Shown piece by piece: positions 25,476 through 34,429 of a DNA stretch of 64,000 nt; position 1 is the stretch's first letter, and the number at the start of each line of letters is the position of its first letter. Location of the stretch: positions 2,170,001-2,234,000 of the forward strand of contig OZ219783.1 of the NCBI GenBank assembly GCA_964291305.2. The letters run 5' to 3'. This DNA is from VXNF01 sp964291305 (lineage in GTDB: Bacteria > Actinomycetota > Acidimicrobiia > Acidimicrobiales > CATQHL01). The notes under the pieces are model-generated. The model saw nothing but the letters and a program-made list of their open reading frames with translations. It did no database searches and was not told the DNA's origin. Position numbers and translations under genes: made by a program.

Positions 25476-27263
25476 TTAGCGTCTTAGGGGCGGGTTCACG
25501 GTCGGTAGGTTCACTAACGGTGGTTTGCTAGCGCTGGTGATGTTGATTTTCCCCGCTAGCCCGTGGTTGTAGGCGGTCCGGGTGTTGCGCCGTGCGGGTG
25601 GGGTGTTGCCACGCTGGTCGGGCTGTCGGAGCGTGAACCTGCCGTCGGCGTCTCGGACTACTTTGGCGCCTTTGGTGTGGACTAGGTGGTGGTGGCAGTG
25701 GCTGCAGAGTAGGCAGAGGTTGTCGAGGTCGGTTGTGCCTCCGTGTTCCCAGTGGACGATGTGGTGTGCTTGGCACCAGTTAGCCGAAGCCCCGCAACCC
25801 ACGCAACCCTTATCCCGCACAGCCAACACCGCGCGCTGGCGGCTAGAAGCATGGCGTCTCCCCCGGCCGAGCCACAAAGGCTCACTCTTACCCCTAAATA
25901 CAGCCGGCAAGATTCTCGCATCGCACGCCAAACCGAGAAGCTCCTCGACCGACAGCGGAGTGCCATCAGAGAGGCGGGCGTCACGTAGTTGGCCCGCAAT
26001 GGTGTCGTAGTCGGCGACCACCAACAGGTCCACACCCTGGACTGTGCCCGCAGACCTACCAGCCTTCCCAACAGCACCGCCGCTGTTGGTGACGAGCTGT
26101 TCGAGAGCGTCAGCCATGCGCTGACCCGAAGAAAGCCGACGTTTAGCATCCTCAGCGTGGAACAGCCGGTTAGCTGTAGCAGTGAGAGCGGTCTCTATGC
26201 GACTACCCGCCACCGGATCGAGCCGGCCCATTAGGGAGAACATCCCATCGGGTTCCTGTTTGATGTTCAAATAGCGCCGCTCCCGCTGACGCGCCCGCCG
26301 CTGCTCAACATCGTCCCGGGTCTGCTCGTTCATGTAATCGCGGACAGTGCGGCTGAACTGGTCCTCGGACTCCCGCCCCGCAGACTCCAACAACCCAGCC
26401 TCACCACCCGGATCACCAGGCGAGGCCTGCTCCACGGCTTCGGCGATCATCTTGGCTTGCTTCGCAGTGATAGCCCCAGAGCGCAAAGCCTCAGCCGTGC
26501 CAGGCGCCCGGCCCAACTGCTCGGCCAGCTTCATGTCCTGCTTAGCCCGACCGCGTGACTGCTTCAAACCGTCGCGCAGCACATCAGCCGCATGCCCCTC
26601 ACCCCGACGGCGGGCCAACTCGCCCACCATCTCAGCCTTCACCGCAGCCAAACGAGACTCACACCGGCCCACCAACACCAACCGAGCCTCCAACTCCCCA
26701 TCAGCCAAACCCCCAACCAACAAATCCGAGGAAAACAAACCAACCAAACCCTCAACATCAAACCCCGCGCCAAGACCGGACACGCCAGCCCGGGTCCCGG
26801 TGCCGGCGGCCCCAGCGGTAACCCCGTCAGTAGCCCCAGCAGACCCAAAGAAAGCAGTCCCAGCGGCCCCGGTAGACCCAAAGACAGCGGTGCCGGCAAC
26901 CCCAGCGGCAGCGCCGTTGTCTCCACTAGCGGCGGTGCGGTTGTGCCCAGCAGCACCCCCGCCAGCGCACCCAGCAGCAGCACCGTCGGCCCCAGCAACC
27001 CCAGAAGCAGCACCGGCGGCCTCAGCAGCAGTGGTGCCGTTGTGCCCCGCAGCACCGTCGGCGCCAGCAACCCCAGAAGCGGCACCATCGGCCTCAGCAG
27101 CAGTGGTGCCGTTGTGCCCCGCAGCACCGTCGGCCCCAGCAACCCCAGCAGCGCAGTTGGCCCCATCAGTGCCGCCCCCGGCAGCACGCCCAGAAACAGC
27201 GCTCTTGGCCTCAGCGACAGCAACCCCAACAGCCGGGTCGTCGAAAAGAGTCGCAAAAGTCAT
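25476..27263 (-). CDS. DUF222 / HNH endonuclease-domain protein with Ala/Gly repeat region
   Basis: A 595-residue protein. Residues ~25-170 are low-complexity Ala/Gly-rich with 24-residue tandem repeats. Residues ~175-450 are the DUF222 helical domain. The C-terminus carries an HNH nuclease motif: CVGCG, then 'CQAHHIVHWEHGG', 'DNLCLLCSHCHHHLVH', with Zn-type cysteines and catalytic His. This 13E12-type family is abundant and multicopy in actinobacteria. Its role is unsettled; association with mobile DNA is often supposed. GGGGAGGTG lies about 6 bases before the ATG, an excellent ribosome site. The repeat expansion at the N-terminus is unusual compared with typical members of about 400-500 residues. 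Confidence 0.9.
   Translation of the reverse strand: MTFATLFDDPAVGVAVAEAKSAVSGRAAGGGTDGANCAAGVAGADGAAGHNGTTAAEADGAASGVAGADGAAGHNGTTAAEAAGAASGVAGADGAAAGCAGGGAAGHNRTAASGDNGAAAGVAGTAVFGSTGAAGTAFFGSAGATDGVTAGAAGTGTRAGVSGLGAGFDVEGLVGLFSSDLLVGGLADGELEARLVLVGRCESRLAAVKAEMVGELARRRGEGHAADVLRDGLKQSRGRAKQDMKLAEQLGRAPGTAEALRSGAITAKQAKMIAEAVEQASPGDPGGEAGLLESAGRESEDQFSRTVRDYMNEQTRDDVEQRRARQRERRYLNIKQEPDGMFSLMGRLDPVAGSRIETALTATANRLFHAEDAKRRLSSGQRMADALEQLVTNSGGAVGKAGRSAGTVQGVDLLVVADYDTIAGQLRDARLSDGTPLSVEELLGLACDARILPAVFRGKSEPLWLGRGRRHASSRQRAVLAVRDKGCVGCGASANWCQAHHIVHWEHGGTTDLDNLCLLCSHCHHHLVHTKGAKVVRDADGRFTLRQPDQRGNTPPARRNTRTAYNHGLAGKINITSASKPPLVNLPTVNPPLRR
26934..27146 (-). repeat. 72-bp tandem repeat coding a 24-residue Ala/Gly unit
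   Basis: Two nearly identical 72-bp units and a degenerate third encode GVAGADGAAGHNGTTAAE plus six residues (residues 40-63, 64-87, 88-~110 of the HNH protein). The units keep the reading frame, so length changes would be tolerated. Confidence 0.85.
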
Positions 27264-27728
27264 AATTCACCTCCCCAAACACAGTGTGTGAACCGTCGTC
27301 TTTCGGTCGGCCGAGCCGACAAGCCGGACAAACAACACCAACCCCACAACACCAGAGCCAGCGACCGGTAACAGGAAGCTTAACTAATCAAACCAAAAAA
27401 CACAATGCCTGTACGTGTCAAAGCAAGAAATAATCTTACAACCATCCGAACAGTCTGACCTATGACCAACGCTCAACCACGCTCCCCAACGTGTGGAGAT
27501 AAGCCGGCGCACGAGCAAACAACTGCTCTGGGTTCCAATAGGCGGCAAGCAGGCACCCCGGTAGGGCTTCAGCGCATAAGAACCTGGAAGGCAAACGCGG
27601 CCAAGAGCGCCAACCCGCACAGCAGGCTCAAGACAATAAGCATCCTTGTGCTCACCCGGGCGACGCTACCGGCCGCCTACCTCTTAGCGTGGCTGGCACA
27701 AAGTTCGGCGACCGCTGGAGGTGGTGAC
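27264..27728. other. 465-bp divergent intergenic region (HNH gene / TIGR01777 gene)
   Basis: Contains a lower-GC stretch (about 27375-27450) likely to hold promoters, and a small stem-loop GTCGGC-CGA-GCCGAC (27306-27320) in the 5' leader of the HNH gene. A plus-strand frame is open from 27462 into the next gene, but it lacks family-like residues and a ribosome site, so I treat it as non-coding. Confidence 0.5.
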
Positions 27729-28634
27729 GTGAACAACTGGGGAGAAAAACCAATCCTGATTGCCGGATCCAGCGGGCTCGTTGGCCGGGCGCTAGTCGCT
27801 GAACTGACCCGACAAGGGTCAATAGTGCGCCGACTGGTCCGCCGGCCGGCATCCGCCCCCGACGAGGTCAGTTGGGATCCCACCAGCGGCACCCTTGAGG
27901 CTGCGGCTCTGGAGGGCGCTGGAGCAGTTATCAACCTGGCGGGCGCAGGCATCGGCGACAAACGCTGGACGGCAGCCCGCAAGCAGTTGTTGCGCGATAG
28001 CCGGGTGCGCAGCACGTTGCTGCTAGCCGACACAGTCGCCAACACGGCCGAGCCGATCGAGGCGTTTATTAGCGCCTCGGCCGTGGGATTCTACGGCGAG
28101 CGAGGCGACGCCATATTGACCGAGAACAGCAGAGCAGGCAAAGGCTTCCTAGCCGAGTTGTGCCAAGAGTGGGAAGCAGCTGCCCAACCCGGGGCCGGGG
28201 TGCGTACCGTGCTGCTGCGCACTGGCGTAGTGCTAGCAGCCGACGGGCCGTTCCTACGCCGACAACTTCCGCTGTTCAAGTTGGGGCTAGGCGGACGTCT
28301 GGGGCCGGCAGGTCGCTGGGTGAGTTGGATTTCGCTGAGCGACACCGTCGCCGCCATCATTCACCTGCTGAGAAGCGAACTGAACGGCCCAGTGAACCTC
28401 ACCGCACCCAACCCGGTCACAAACGCCGACTTCACCCGCGCCTTAGGCCAAGCAGTAAATCGCCCCGCAGTGTTACCAGTGCCACGACTAATACCGAGCC
28501 TCCTGCTGGGCTCAGAAGCCGTAGCGGGACTAACCCAAAGCGCCCGGGTTATCCCAGAAGCCCTACAAAACGACGGCTTCAAGTTCGAACATCAAGAAAT
28601 AGCCAGCGGCCTAGCTTCAGCCCTAGGCCAATAA
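27729..28634 (+). CDS. TIGR01777-family NAD-dependent epimerase/dehydratase-like protein
   Basis: A 301-residue extended-SDR-like protein. 'ILIAGSSGLVGRALVAEL' is the nucleotide-binding start, 'GAGAVINLAGAGIGDKRW' and 'FISASAVGFYGERGD' are typical family stretches, and 'WISLSDTVAAIIHLL' and a C-terminal 'VIPEALQNDGFKF' match the YfcH/SULA-like group. No precise function is known for the family; it resembles enzymes acting on nucleotide-sugars or tetrapyrroles but lacks proof. I chose GTG 27729 because GGAGGTG lies 7 bases before it and the protein then begins where relatives do. It converges on the rel gene. Confidence 0.88.
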   Translation: MNNWGEKPILIAGSSGLVGRALVAELTRQGSIVRRLVRRPASAPDEVSWDPTSGTLEAAALEGAGAVINLAGAGIGDKRWTAARKQLLRDSRVRSTLLLADTVANTAEPIEAFISASAVGFYGERGDAILTENSRAGKGFLAELCQEWEAAAQPGAGVRTVLLRTGVVLAADGPFLRRQLPLFKLGLGGRLGPAGRWVSWISLSDTVAAIIHLLRSELNGPVNLTAPNPVTNADFTRALGQAVNRPAVLPVPRLIPSLLLGSEAVAGLTQSARVIPEALQNDGFKFEHQEIASGLASALGQ

Positions 28635-28651
28635 GCGCCAGGGCGCACCCC

Positions 28652-28670
28652 GGTGGCCCGGGGCCCCACC
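28652..28670. terminator. Possible bidirectional terminator hairpin between convergent genes
   Basis: GGTGG (28652-28656) and CCACC (28666-28670) flank a GC-only core in the 40-bp gap between the convergent TIGR01777 and rel genes. No T-tract follows, so it is only a weak candidate for intrinsic termination. Confidence 0.25.
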
Positions 28671-28674
28671 CAAG

Positions 28675-30966
28675 TCAGCCTCGGCCACCTCCTGGCAGCA
28701 CTCGGTAGGCGTCGTAGACGTTGTCTACCCGGCGCACCGCATGCAGCACCGAAGAGAGTTGCGCCCCATCAGAGAGTTCCAGCTCGAAGCGCATGATGGA
28801 GGCCCCGTCGGCTCCTGCCCGGGCGTTCACCGAGGTGATGTTGGCCTGTTGCTCCGAGATCGCCACAGTCACGTCTCGTAGTAGGTGCGGCCGGTCCAGA
28901 GCTCGCACCTCGGTTGCCGCGGTGAATACCGTTGCGGCCCCCTCCTCCCATTCAACGTCGATGATGCGTGCCGCTTCGCCGTCTTCGCCGAGGGCTACGG
29001 CGTTAGCGCAGTCTGCCCGATGAATCGAAACACCCCGGCCCCGGGTAACGAAACCGATGATCTCGTCGGGCATAACTGGTGTGCAGCATTGAGCTAGGCG
29101 CACCCACACGTCGCCAAGACCCTCCACGTGTACGCCGGCCCCGCCTGATCGCTTGTGGGGGGAACGTCGGGGCGCCAGTGCGGTGGTGGAGACCCTTTCG
29201 CTGGGTTGCAGCCCTTCCGCGTCCTCGCCGCGTAGTCGGCGGGCGACCTTCTCAATCACGGTACGGGCCGACAGACGACGCTCGCCAACCGCCACAAACA
29301 GGGCGTCGGTGTCGTCGTAGTTCAAGGCTCGCGCCACCTCGTGCAACGTCTCGGAGCGGATCACGGGGGCGATAGGCAGTGATTCCCGTCGCATCTCGGC
29401 GGTGATCTCGTCGCGCCCACGGTTGAGCGCCTCCACCCGGCGCTCGCGCATGTGCCACTGGCGGATGCGCGCCCGGGCCCGGCTGGTGACGACGACCTGC
29501 AGCCAATCCTGCGACGGGCCGGCTTCGGGGTCCTTTGAGGCCATCACCTCCACGGTGTCGCCGGTTGTTAGCTGGGTGGTGAGGGCTACAAGACGACCGT
29601 TTATGCGGGCACCGATGCAGCCGTGACCCACCTCAGTGTGGATGGCGTAGGCAAAGTCCACCGGGGTTGCCCCTACTGGCAGGGTCACGACATCGCCCCG
29701 CGGCGTGAAGACGAACACCTCGTCCTGTTCAAACTCGGTCTTTAGGTTCCCGAGGAACTGCTCTGGGTCGTCGCTCTCCTCGGACCAGTCGATGATCCGG
29801 CTTAGCCAGGCCAGATCGTCGTTGCTGTCCTCCTTGTAGTCCCAGTGGGCGGCCACCCCGTGTTCGGCTCGCTGGTGCATCTCCCGGGTACGGATTTGTA
29901 CTTCCACCACTTTGCCTTGAGGCCCTACCACTGCCGTGTGCAGACTTTGGTAGAGATTGAACTTAGGCATGGCGATGTAGTCCTTGAAGCGCCCCTGGAG
30001 CGGCTTCCAGATGGCGTGTACCGCACCTAGGGCGGCGTAACAGTCACGCACATCTTCTGTGACGACCCTGATACCCACCAGGTCGTAGATGTCGCTGAAC
30101 TCGCGGTTCTTGAGCACCATTTTCTCGTAGATGCTCCAGAGGTGCTTAGGCCGACCCGTGACTTCGGCGCCAATACCCAACTCCAGCAATCGACCCTCCA
30201 CGGTGACCAGCAGCTGCGCCAGATAGAGATCACGTTCGGGATCCTGCTCAGCCACCAGATGATCTATCTGGGCGTACCACTTGGGGTGGAGCGCGGCGAA
30301 AGCCAGGTCCTCCAGCCGGCTCTTGAGGTCCTGCATGCCGAGCCGGTGCGCCAAAGGGGCGTAGACATCAAGGGTCTCTCGAGCTACCTGCTGCTGCTTG
30401 GCCGGCGAGAGCGCCGCCAAGGTGGACATGTTGTGCAGCCTGTCGGCCAGTTTGATGATGAGAACCCGCAGGTCCTTGGCCATCGCTACCAGCATTTTGC
30501 GCAGCGAGGCAGCTTGATGGCTCTCCCGGGTAGTGAACTCCACCCGGTCTAACTTGGTGACACCGTCCACGATCTTGGCCACCTCGGGGCCGAAGTCGGC
30601 CTCCACGTCGGCAAGCGTGCGGTCGGTGTCCTCTATGACGTCGTGCAACAGAGCCGCCGCCACGCTCACGTCGTCGAGACCTAGACGGGCTACGACGCGC
30701 GCCACGTTTAGGGGGTGCTCCACAAACGGCTCACCCGACTTGCGTCGCTGGGCGCTATGAGCGCTGGCGGCCCAGGCGTAGGCAAGTTCGATCAGCTGGG
30801 TGTCGCCTGAGCTGAAGTTAGCGGAGTACTCCTCTAGGAGCAATGTGATTGGTCCGGCAGCGGGATGGCCCCGCCAGGGTTGCAGTTGGCCCCAGGGAGG
30901 CGTGCCGGCTTCGTCGGCGGCTACCACCGAGAGGTGGTCCCCAACGCTGGTACTCACCGCTGACAT
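28675..30966 (-). CDS. rel: Bifunctional (p)ppGpp synthetase/hydrolase
   Basis: A 763-residue Rel protein. The HD hydrolase domain carries 'FVEHPLNVA' and 'ALLHDVIEDT' (HDxxED), so hydrolysis should be active. The synthetase domain has 'GRPKHLWSIYEKM', 'YDLVGIRVV' and RFKDYIAMPK (the RxKD form of bifunctional enzymes, not the ExDD of RelA), then 'YQSLHTAVVGP'. TGS ('VFTPRGDVVTLPVGATPVDF') and a C-terminal ACT domain follow; these sense the ribosome. It makes and destroys the stringent-response alarmone. It is the last gene of the yajC-secD-secF-apt-rel series, an order common in actinobacteria. A 77-bp gap before its ATG contains a TGATACT box that could be an extra promoter. Confidence 0.96.
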   Translation of the reverse strand: MSAVSTSVGDHLSVVAADEAGTPPWGQLQPWRGHPAAGPITLLLEEYSANFSSGDTQLIELAYAWAASAHSAQRRKSGEPFVEHPLNVARVVARLGLDDVSVAAALLHDVIEDTDRTLADVEADFGPEVAKIVDGVTKLDRVEFTTRESHQAASLRKMLVAMAKDLRVLIIKLADRLHNMSTLAALSPAKQQQVARETLDVYAPLAHRLGMQDLKSRLEDLAFAALHPKWYAQIDHLVAEQDPERDLYLAQLLVTVEGRLLELGIGAEVTGRPKHLWSIYEKMVLKNREFSDIYDLVGIRVVTEDVRDCYAALGAVHAIWKPLQGRFKDYIAMPKFNLYQSLHTAVVGPQGKVVEVQIRTREMHQRAEHGVAAHWDYKEDSNDDLAWLSRIIDWSEESDDPEQFLGNLKTEFEQDEVFVFTPRGDVVTLPVGATPVDFAYAIHTEVGHGCIGARINGRLVALTTQLTTGDTVEVMASKDPEAGPSQDWLQVVVTSRARARIRQWHMRERRVEALNRGRDEITAEMRRESLPIAPVIRSETLHEVARALNYDDTDALFVAVGERRLSARTVIEKVARRLRGEDAEGLQPSERVSTTALAPRRSPHKRSGGAGVHVEGLGDVWVRLAQCCTPVMPDEIIGFVTRGRGVSIHRADCANAVALGEDGEAARIIDVEWEEGAATVFTAATEVRALDRPHLLRDVTVAISEQQANITSVNARAGADGASIMRFELELSDGAQLSSVLHAVRRVDNVYDAYRVLPGGGRG

Positions 30967-31043
30967 TCGGCCGTCATTCCGCCTTGGACCTGCAGTTCAC
31001 TTCAGTATCATCTCAGGTCCGGAGAGATAACACTCGTGGGTTC

Positions 31044-31580
31044 TCACTCGTAGCTGACCAACGACTCCACCCGCAGCCCCTCTAGACGCCGGCGCCCGCC
31101 CAGGAACGCAAGCTCGACAAAGAAGGCGCAGCCGGCCACTTTCCCCCCGGCACGCTGGATCAGGTCACAGGTAGCTCGTGCAGTGCCGCCGGTCGCTAAC
31201 ACGTCGTCTACGAGGAGCAACTTCGCCCCGGGGGCGAAAGAGTCCACATGCATCTCCAGCCGGTCGCTGCCGTACTCCAGTTCGTAGGTCACTCCCACCG
31301 TCTCCGCTGGAAGCTTGCCCGGCTTGCGCACGGCGGCGAAGCCCACGCCAAGGCGTTCGGCCACGGGGATACCGAAGATGAAGCCACGCGCCTCGGCCGC
31401 GGCCACCATCTCGACTCCGTCTGCGGCGAAGCGTTCCGCCAGAGCGTCGACGCAGGCGGCAAACGCCTCCGGGTGAGCCAAAACAGGCGTAATGTCCTTG
31501 AAACCCACCCCAGCTACAGGAAAGTCAGGGATCTCCCGGACCAGCTTGCGCCATAGCACCTCGGCTTCGACCGGACTCAT
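31044..31580 (-). CDS. apt: Adenine phosphoribosyltransferase
   Basis: A 178-residue type I phosphoribosyltransferase. The PRPP-binding motif is LLLVDDVLATGGTA, and 'IPDFPVAGVGFKDITPVL' and 'EARGFIFGIPVAERLG' are specific to Apt. It salvages adenine to AMP with PRPP in the cytoplasm. It lies between secF and rel in the usual order; 77 bp separate it from rel and 40 bp from secF. Length and motifs are normal. Confidence 0.96.
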   Translation of the reverse strand: MSPVEAEVLWRKLVREIPDFPVAGVGFKDITPVLAHPEAFAACVDALAERFAADGVEMVAAAEARGFIFGIPVAERLGVGFAAVRKPGKLPAETVGVTYELEYGSDRLEMHVDSFAPGAKLLLVDDVLATGGTARATCDLIQRAGGKVAGCAFFVELAFLGGRRRLEGLRVESLVSYE

Positions 31581-31620
31581 GGCCGTTACTCAACCTCAGC
31601 GCCAGCTACCACCGGCTAGC

Positions 31621-32718
31621 TCACTTGCGTTTCTTCTTGGCGGGGCGTGCGGGATGGCTGCGACTGGTGGTGACGCCCGAGCGCGCTATGGGGCCGCTGC
31701 CAGCCCGCTTAGGTCTCGCTGGGGCGGCTGCCGGTCGGCGTTCAGCTTTCGGTTGCTGGCCCGTCCGCTGACCCTGCTGTTGGCCTGGCTGCTCGCCCGT
31801 GACCCAAACATGCAGCCAGGCCACCATTGGCGCCGCCACGAACAGCGACGAGTAGGTTCCAGCCAACAAGCCAACCAGCAGGGCAATAGAGAACTCCTGC
31901 AGGGTGACCGCGCCGAGGACGAAGCGCCCAATAATCAGCAGCGACAGCACCGGAAGCACCGATGTCACGGTGGTGTTGACCGAGCGCATAAACACCTGGT
32001 TGACCGAGCGGGTGACGACCTGGAAGTAGGGCTCCTTGTGGATCCGGTCGTTGCTACGAATCTTGTCAAATACGACCAGCGTGTCGTACAGCGAATACCC
32101 CAGGATGGTCAGGAAGGCAATCACCGTGGCTGGTGTCACTTCGAAGCCAAACAGAGCGTAGAAACCAACGGTGACCAAGATGTCATGACCTACGGCCACT
32201 AGGGCCGACAGCGCCATCTTCCACTCCAGACGCAGCCAGATATAAACCGCGATCACGATGAAGAACACGATGAGCGCCAAGCGCGCCTTGCTGGTGATCT
32301 CATCTCCCCAAGATGGACCCACAGCCGAGAACGAGATGTCGTTGGGACTAATGCCGGCTAGCTCGGCCAGCGCTGTAGATACCGCGGCTACCTCGGCGGT
32401 GTTGCCTGGGACTACTTCAGCGCGCACCCGCACCACCCCGTCGCCAAGGTCTTGAATACGGGCGTCGGACTGGCCTACCGCTGCCAACGCATCGCGGATC
32501 TCAGCGGTGGAGTAGTCGCCTAACTGAGCCTCCCAGAACGTTCCACCCTCGAACTCGACTCCCAGGTTCAAGCCCCTGAACAGCCAGGCTCCTCCGGCTA
32601 TTAGCAGAACCACCACAGACAGCACTACCGAGCGGCGCCAAAGCCGCTCTAAGTTCAAGTTGACCTGGTTGGCGTACATACGCCGCAGACCGCCTCGAAA
32701 CTCCCGCTGGCGGGTCAT
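31621..32718 (-). CDS. secF: Protein translocase subunit SecF
   Basis: A 365-residue membrane protein with the SecF layout: one N-terminal membrane helix (about 30-48), a periplasmic domain with 'LNLGVEFEGGTFWEAQ', then five helices including 'VGHDILVTVGFYALFGFEV', 'TVIAFLTILGYSLYDTLVVFD' and 'NQVFMRSVNTTVTSVLPVL'. The cytoplasmic C-terminus is long, basic and Pro/Ala-rich. With SecD it uses the proton motive force to pull exported proteins through SecYEG. Its start overlaps secD's stop by 4 bp. Confidence 0.95.
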   Translation of the reverse strand: MTRQREFRGGLRRMYANQVNLNLERLWRRSVVLSVVVLLIAGGAWLFRGLNLGVEFEGGTFWEAQLGDYSTAEIRDALAAVGQSDARIQDLGDGVVRVRAEVVPGNTAEVAAVSTALAELAGISPNDISFSAVGPSWGDEITSKARLALIVFFIVIAVYIWLRLEWKMALSALVAVGHDILVTVGFYALFGFEVTPATVIAFLTILGYSLYDTLVVFDKIRSNDRIHKEPYFQVVTRSVNQVFMRSVNTTVTSVLPVLSLLIIGRFVLGAVTLQEFSIALLVGLLAGTYSSLFVAAPMVAWLHVWVTGEQPGQQQGQRTGQQPKAERRPAAAPARPKRAGSGPIARSGVTTSRSHPARPAKKKRK

Positions 32719-34337
32719 GGTTGCTCCTCACCCCCAGCAGCGGCCGCTGCAACCACCGCCGCCATCCCAACCAGTCCCGGGCGCTGCGAGCTACGGCGGG
32801 CTAGGCCACGCACTACCGGGCGCAGGAAGAAGTAGGTGGCGACTAGGTCCAAGATGGAAGCGATGGCCAGCATGGCAGCGAAACCCCTCACTGAACCGAT
32901 AGTGAGATACCAGAGAATGCCGGCGCCGATAAGGGTGGCCAAGTTCGCCCAGAAGATCGTCCGGAACGCCACCGGGAAAGACTGATCTACCGAACTGCGC
33001 AGCGTGCGGCCGCGCAGCAAGTCCTCTTTTAGGTGCTCGAAGTAGACCACGTTGGAGTCCAGCGACACACCGATGGACACAATCAGACCGGTCACGCCGG
33101 CCAAGGTCAAAGCCAGGCCTTGCGTCTCTGAAAGGAACGACACAATCACCCACAGCAGAACGCCCGAAACCGCCAAGCTGCCAAGCGCGGCTAGGCCCAA
33201 GAACCGGTAATACACCAGCATGTACAAAGCCACCAGTCCCAGACCTACGATCCCGGCGATGAGCCCAGCGACCAGGGCGTCTCGGCCGAGGGTGGCTGAA
33301 ACGTTACGAACCGAACCGCTCGCTGCAGGATCCTCAAAGTCCATCGGCAGGGCGCCGTAGTCCAAGACCAGCGCCAGGTCGCGGGCCTCGGCCTCGTTGA
33401 AAGCGCCGCTGATGTTGATGCGATCTCGCTCGAAGGACAGAGCGTTCACCGTCGGCGACGACTCGACGGCACCGTCTAACACGATGCCGAGCTGGCCCGT
33501 GGGGCAGATTTCGGCGTCGGGCGACTCGTAGTAACAGGTGCGAGCGGCAGCATTGAACTTGTCTATGCCCTCGGCTCCCTCGCGGGCGGTGACCTGCACG
33601 TTCCATTGGGCAAATTCCAACACCGGCGTAGCGCTTTCGAGTGCCGCTCCGGTGGCCAGCGCCGGGCCCAGCAGGAAGTGGAGCACTGGCCCGGATTCAG
33701 GTCTGCTGGGCAAGATCACCGTGGCTTCGGCGGCGTCGTCTGCGGGAAGCGTGAGCGCGCCCTCATAGAGATCCTCAACCCCGAGAGCGCCATCGTCGGG
33801 ATCGGTCACCTCGTCGGCGGCCGACTCCTCTGCCTCTGCCTCCGCTTGCTCGGCCTTATAAGACTCGATTTCGGCGAGGGACACCGGCTGGGCTAGCAGC
33901 GGGCGAAAGCGCAACTCGGCCGTTTTGCCTACTAGCTGGATAGCCCGATCCTGGTCGTCCACGCCTGGCAACTGCACCACGATGTTGCCGCCCTGGATGG
34001 TGATATCGGGTTCGGCCACGCCGAGGCCGTCGACCCGGTTGCGGATGATCTCCAAGGCTTGTTCTAACGCTTCGGGGGTGGGCTCGGTTCGGTCGGCGAC
34101 GGGGCGTAGCACTACTTCCACGCCGCCCTGCAGATCTAGGCCTAGCAGCGGCTGCTGGTGGGTTACCAAGTTCCCGACGAGCAAGCCGACGGCAACGATA
34201 AGGATGCCCAGCAGGGACCGGTAGCGGCGTAGCCAAGAGACGCGTTGAACAAGTCTGGCTAATACCGCCCGAAGCTGTGCCAGCAGGGACCGGTAGCGGC
34301 GCAGCCAAGAGACGCGGCGTGCGGTCGTCTCAGCCAT
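32715..34337 (-). CDS. secD: Protein translocase subunit SecD with duplicated N-terminal segment
   Basis: About 540 residues. 'LLGLDLQGGVEVVLRP' follows the first membrane helix, the large periplasmic P1 region carries 'EIIRNRVDGLGVAEPDI', and the membrane part includes 'LAGVTGLIVSIGVSLDSNVVYFEHLKEDL' (the SecD/RND TM4 region). It works with SecF and YajC in protein export. The N-terminus is odd: 'RVSWLRRYRSLL' occurs twice, 24 residues apart, caused by a 72-bp DNA duplication. The second copy directly precedes the first membrane helix and is probably the original start region. GTG 34340 or ATG 34337 could start translation; the ATG is given. P1 also has an acidic Glu/Asp insertion. Confidence 0.94.
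   Translation of the reverse strand: MAETTARRVSWLRRYRSLLAQLRAVLARLVQRVSWLRRYRSLLGILIVAVGLLVGNLVTHQQPLLGLDLQGGVEVVLRPVADRTEPTPEALEQALEIIRNRVDGLGVAEPDITIQGGNIVVQLPGVDDQDRAIQLVGKTAELRFRPLLAQPVSLAEIESYKAEQAEAEAEESAADEVTDPDDGALGVEDLYEGALTLPADDAAEATVILPSRPESGPVLHFLLGPALATGAALESATPVLEFAQWNVQVTAREGAEGIDKFNAAARTCYYESPDAEICPTGQLGIVLDGAVESSPTVNALSFERDRINISGAFNEAEARDLALVLDYGALPMDFEDPAASGSVRNVSATLGRDALVAGLIAGIVGLGLVALYMLVYYRFLGLAALGSLAVSGVLLWVIVSFLSETQGLALTLAGVTGLIVSIGVSLDSNVVYFEHLKEDLLRGRTLRSSVDQSFPVAFRTIFWANLATLIGAGILWYLTIGSVRGFAAMLAIASILDLVATYFFLRPVVRGLARRSSQRPGLVGMAAVVAAAAAGGEEQP
34208..34316. repeat. 37-bp direct repeat at the secD 5' end, 72 bp apart
   Basis: Copies at 34208-34244 and 34280-34316 differ at one base and are offset by 72 bp, so 24 codons of secD are partly duplicated in frame. 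This explains the repeated 'RVSWLRRYRSLL' in the protein. Confidence 0.9.
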
Positions 34338-34429
34338 CACTGGGCCCCCAGGCCTCAGCTGGCGTCACCATCGGTAGCTGTGGGGTAGGCGCGCACGCCA
34401 CGCTAACCAACGTCTCACCCGTGCAGAGA

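Noticed and set aside
26347..27371. Long plus-strand Pro/Ala- and Ser-rich ORFs opposite the HNH gene
   Set aside because: They are reverse shadows of the Ala/Gly repeat; the minus frame has DUF222 and HNH motifs and an excellent ribosome site.
27462..27728. N-terminal extension of the TIGR01777 protein
   Set aside because: The added residues do not resemble the family and GTG 27729 has a perfect ribosome site.
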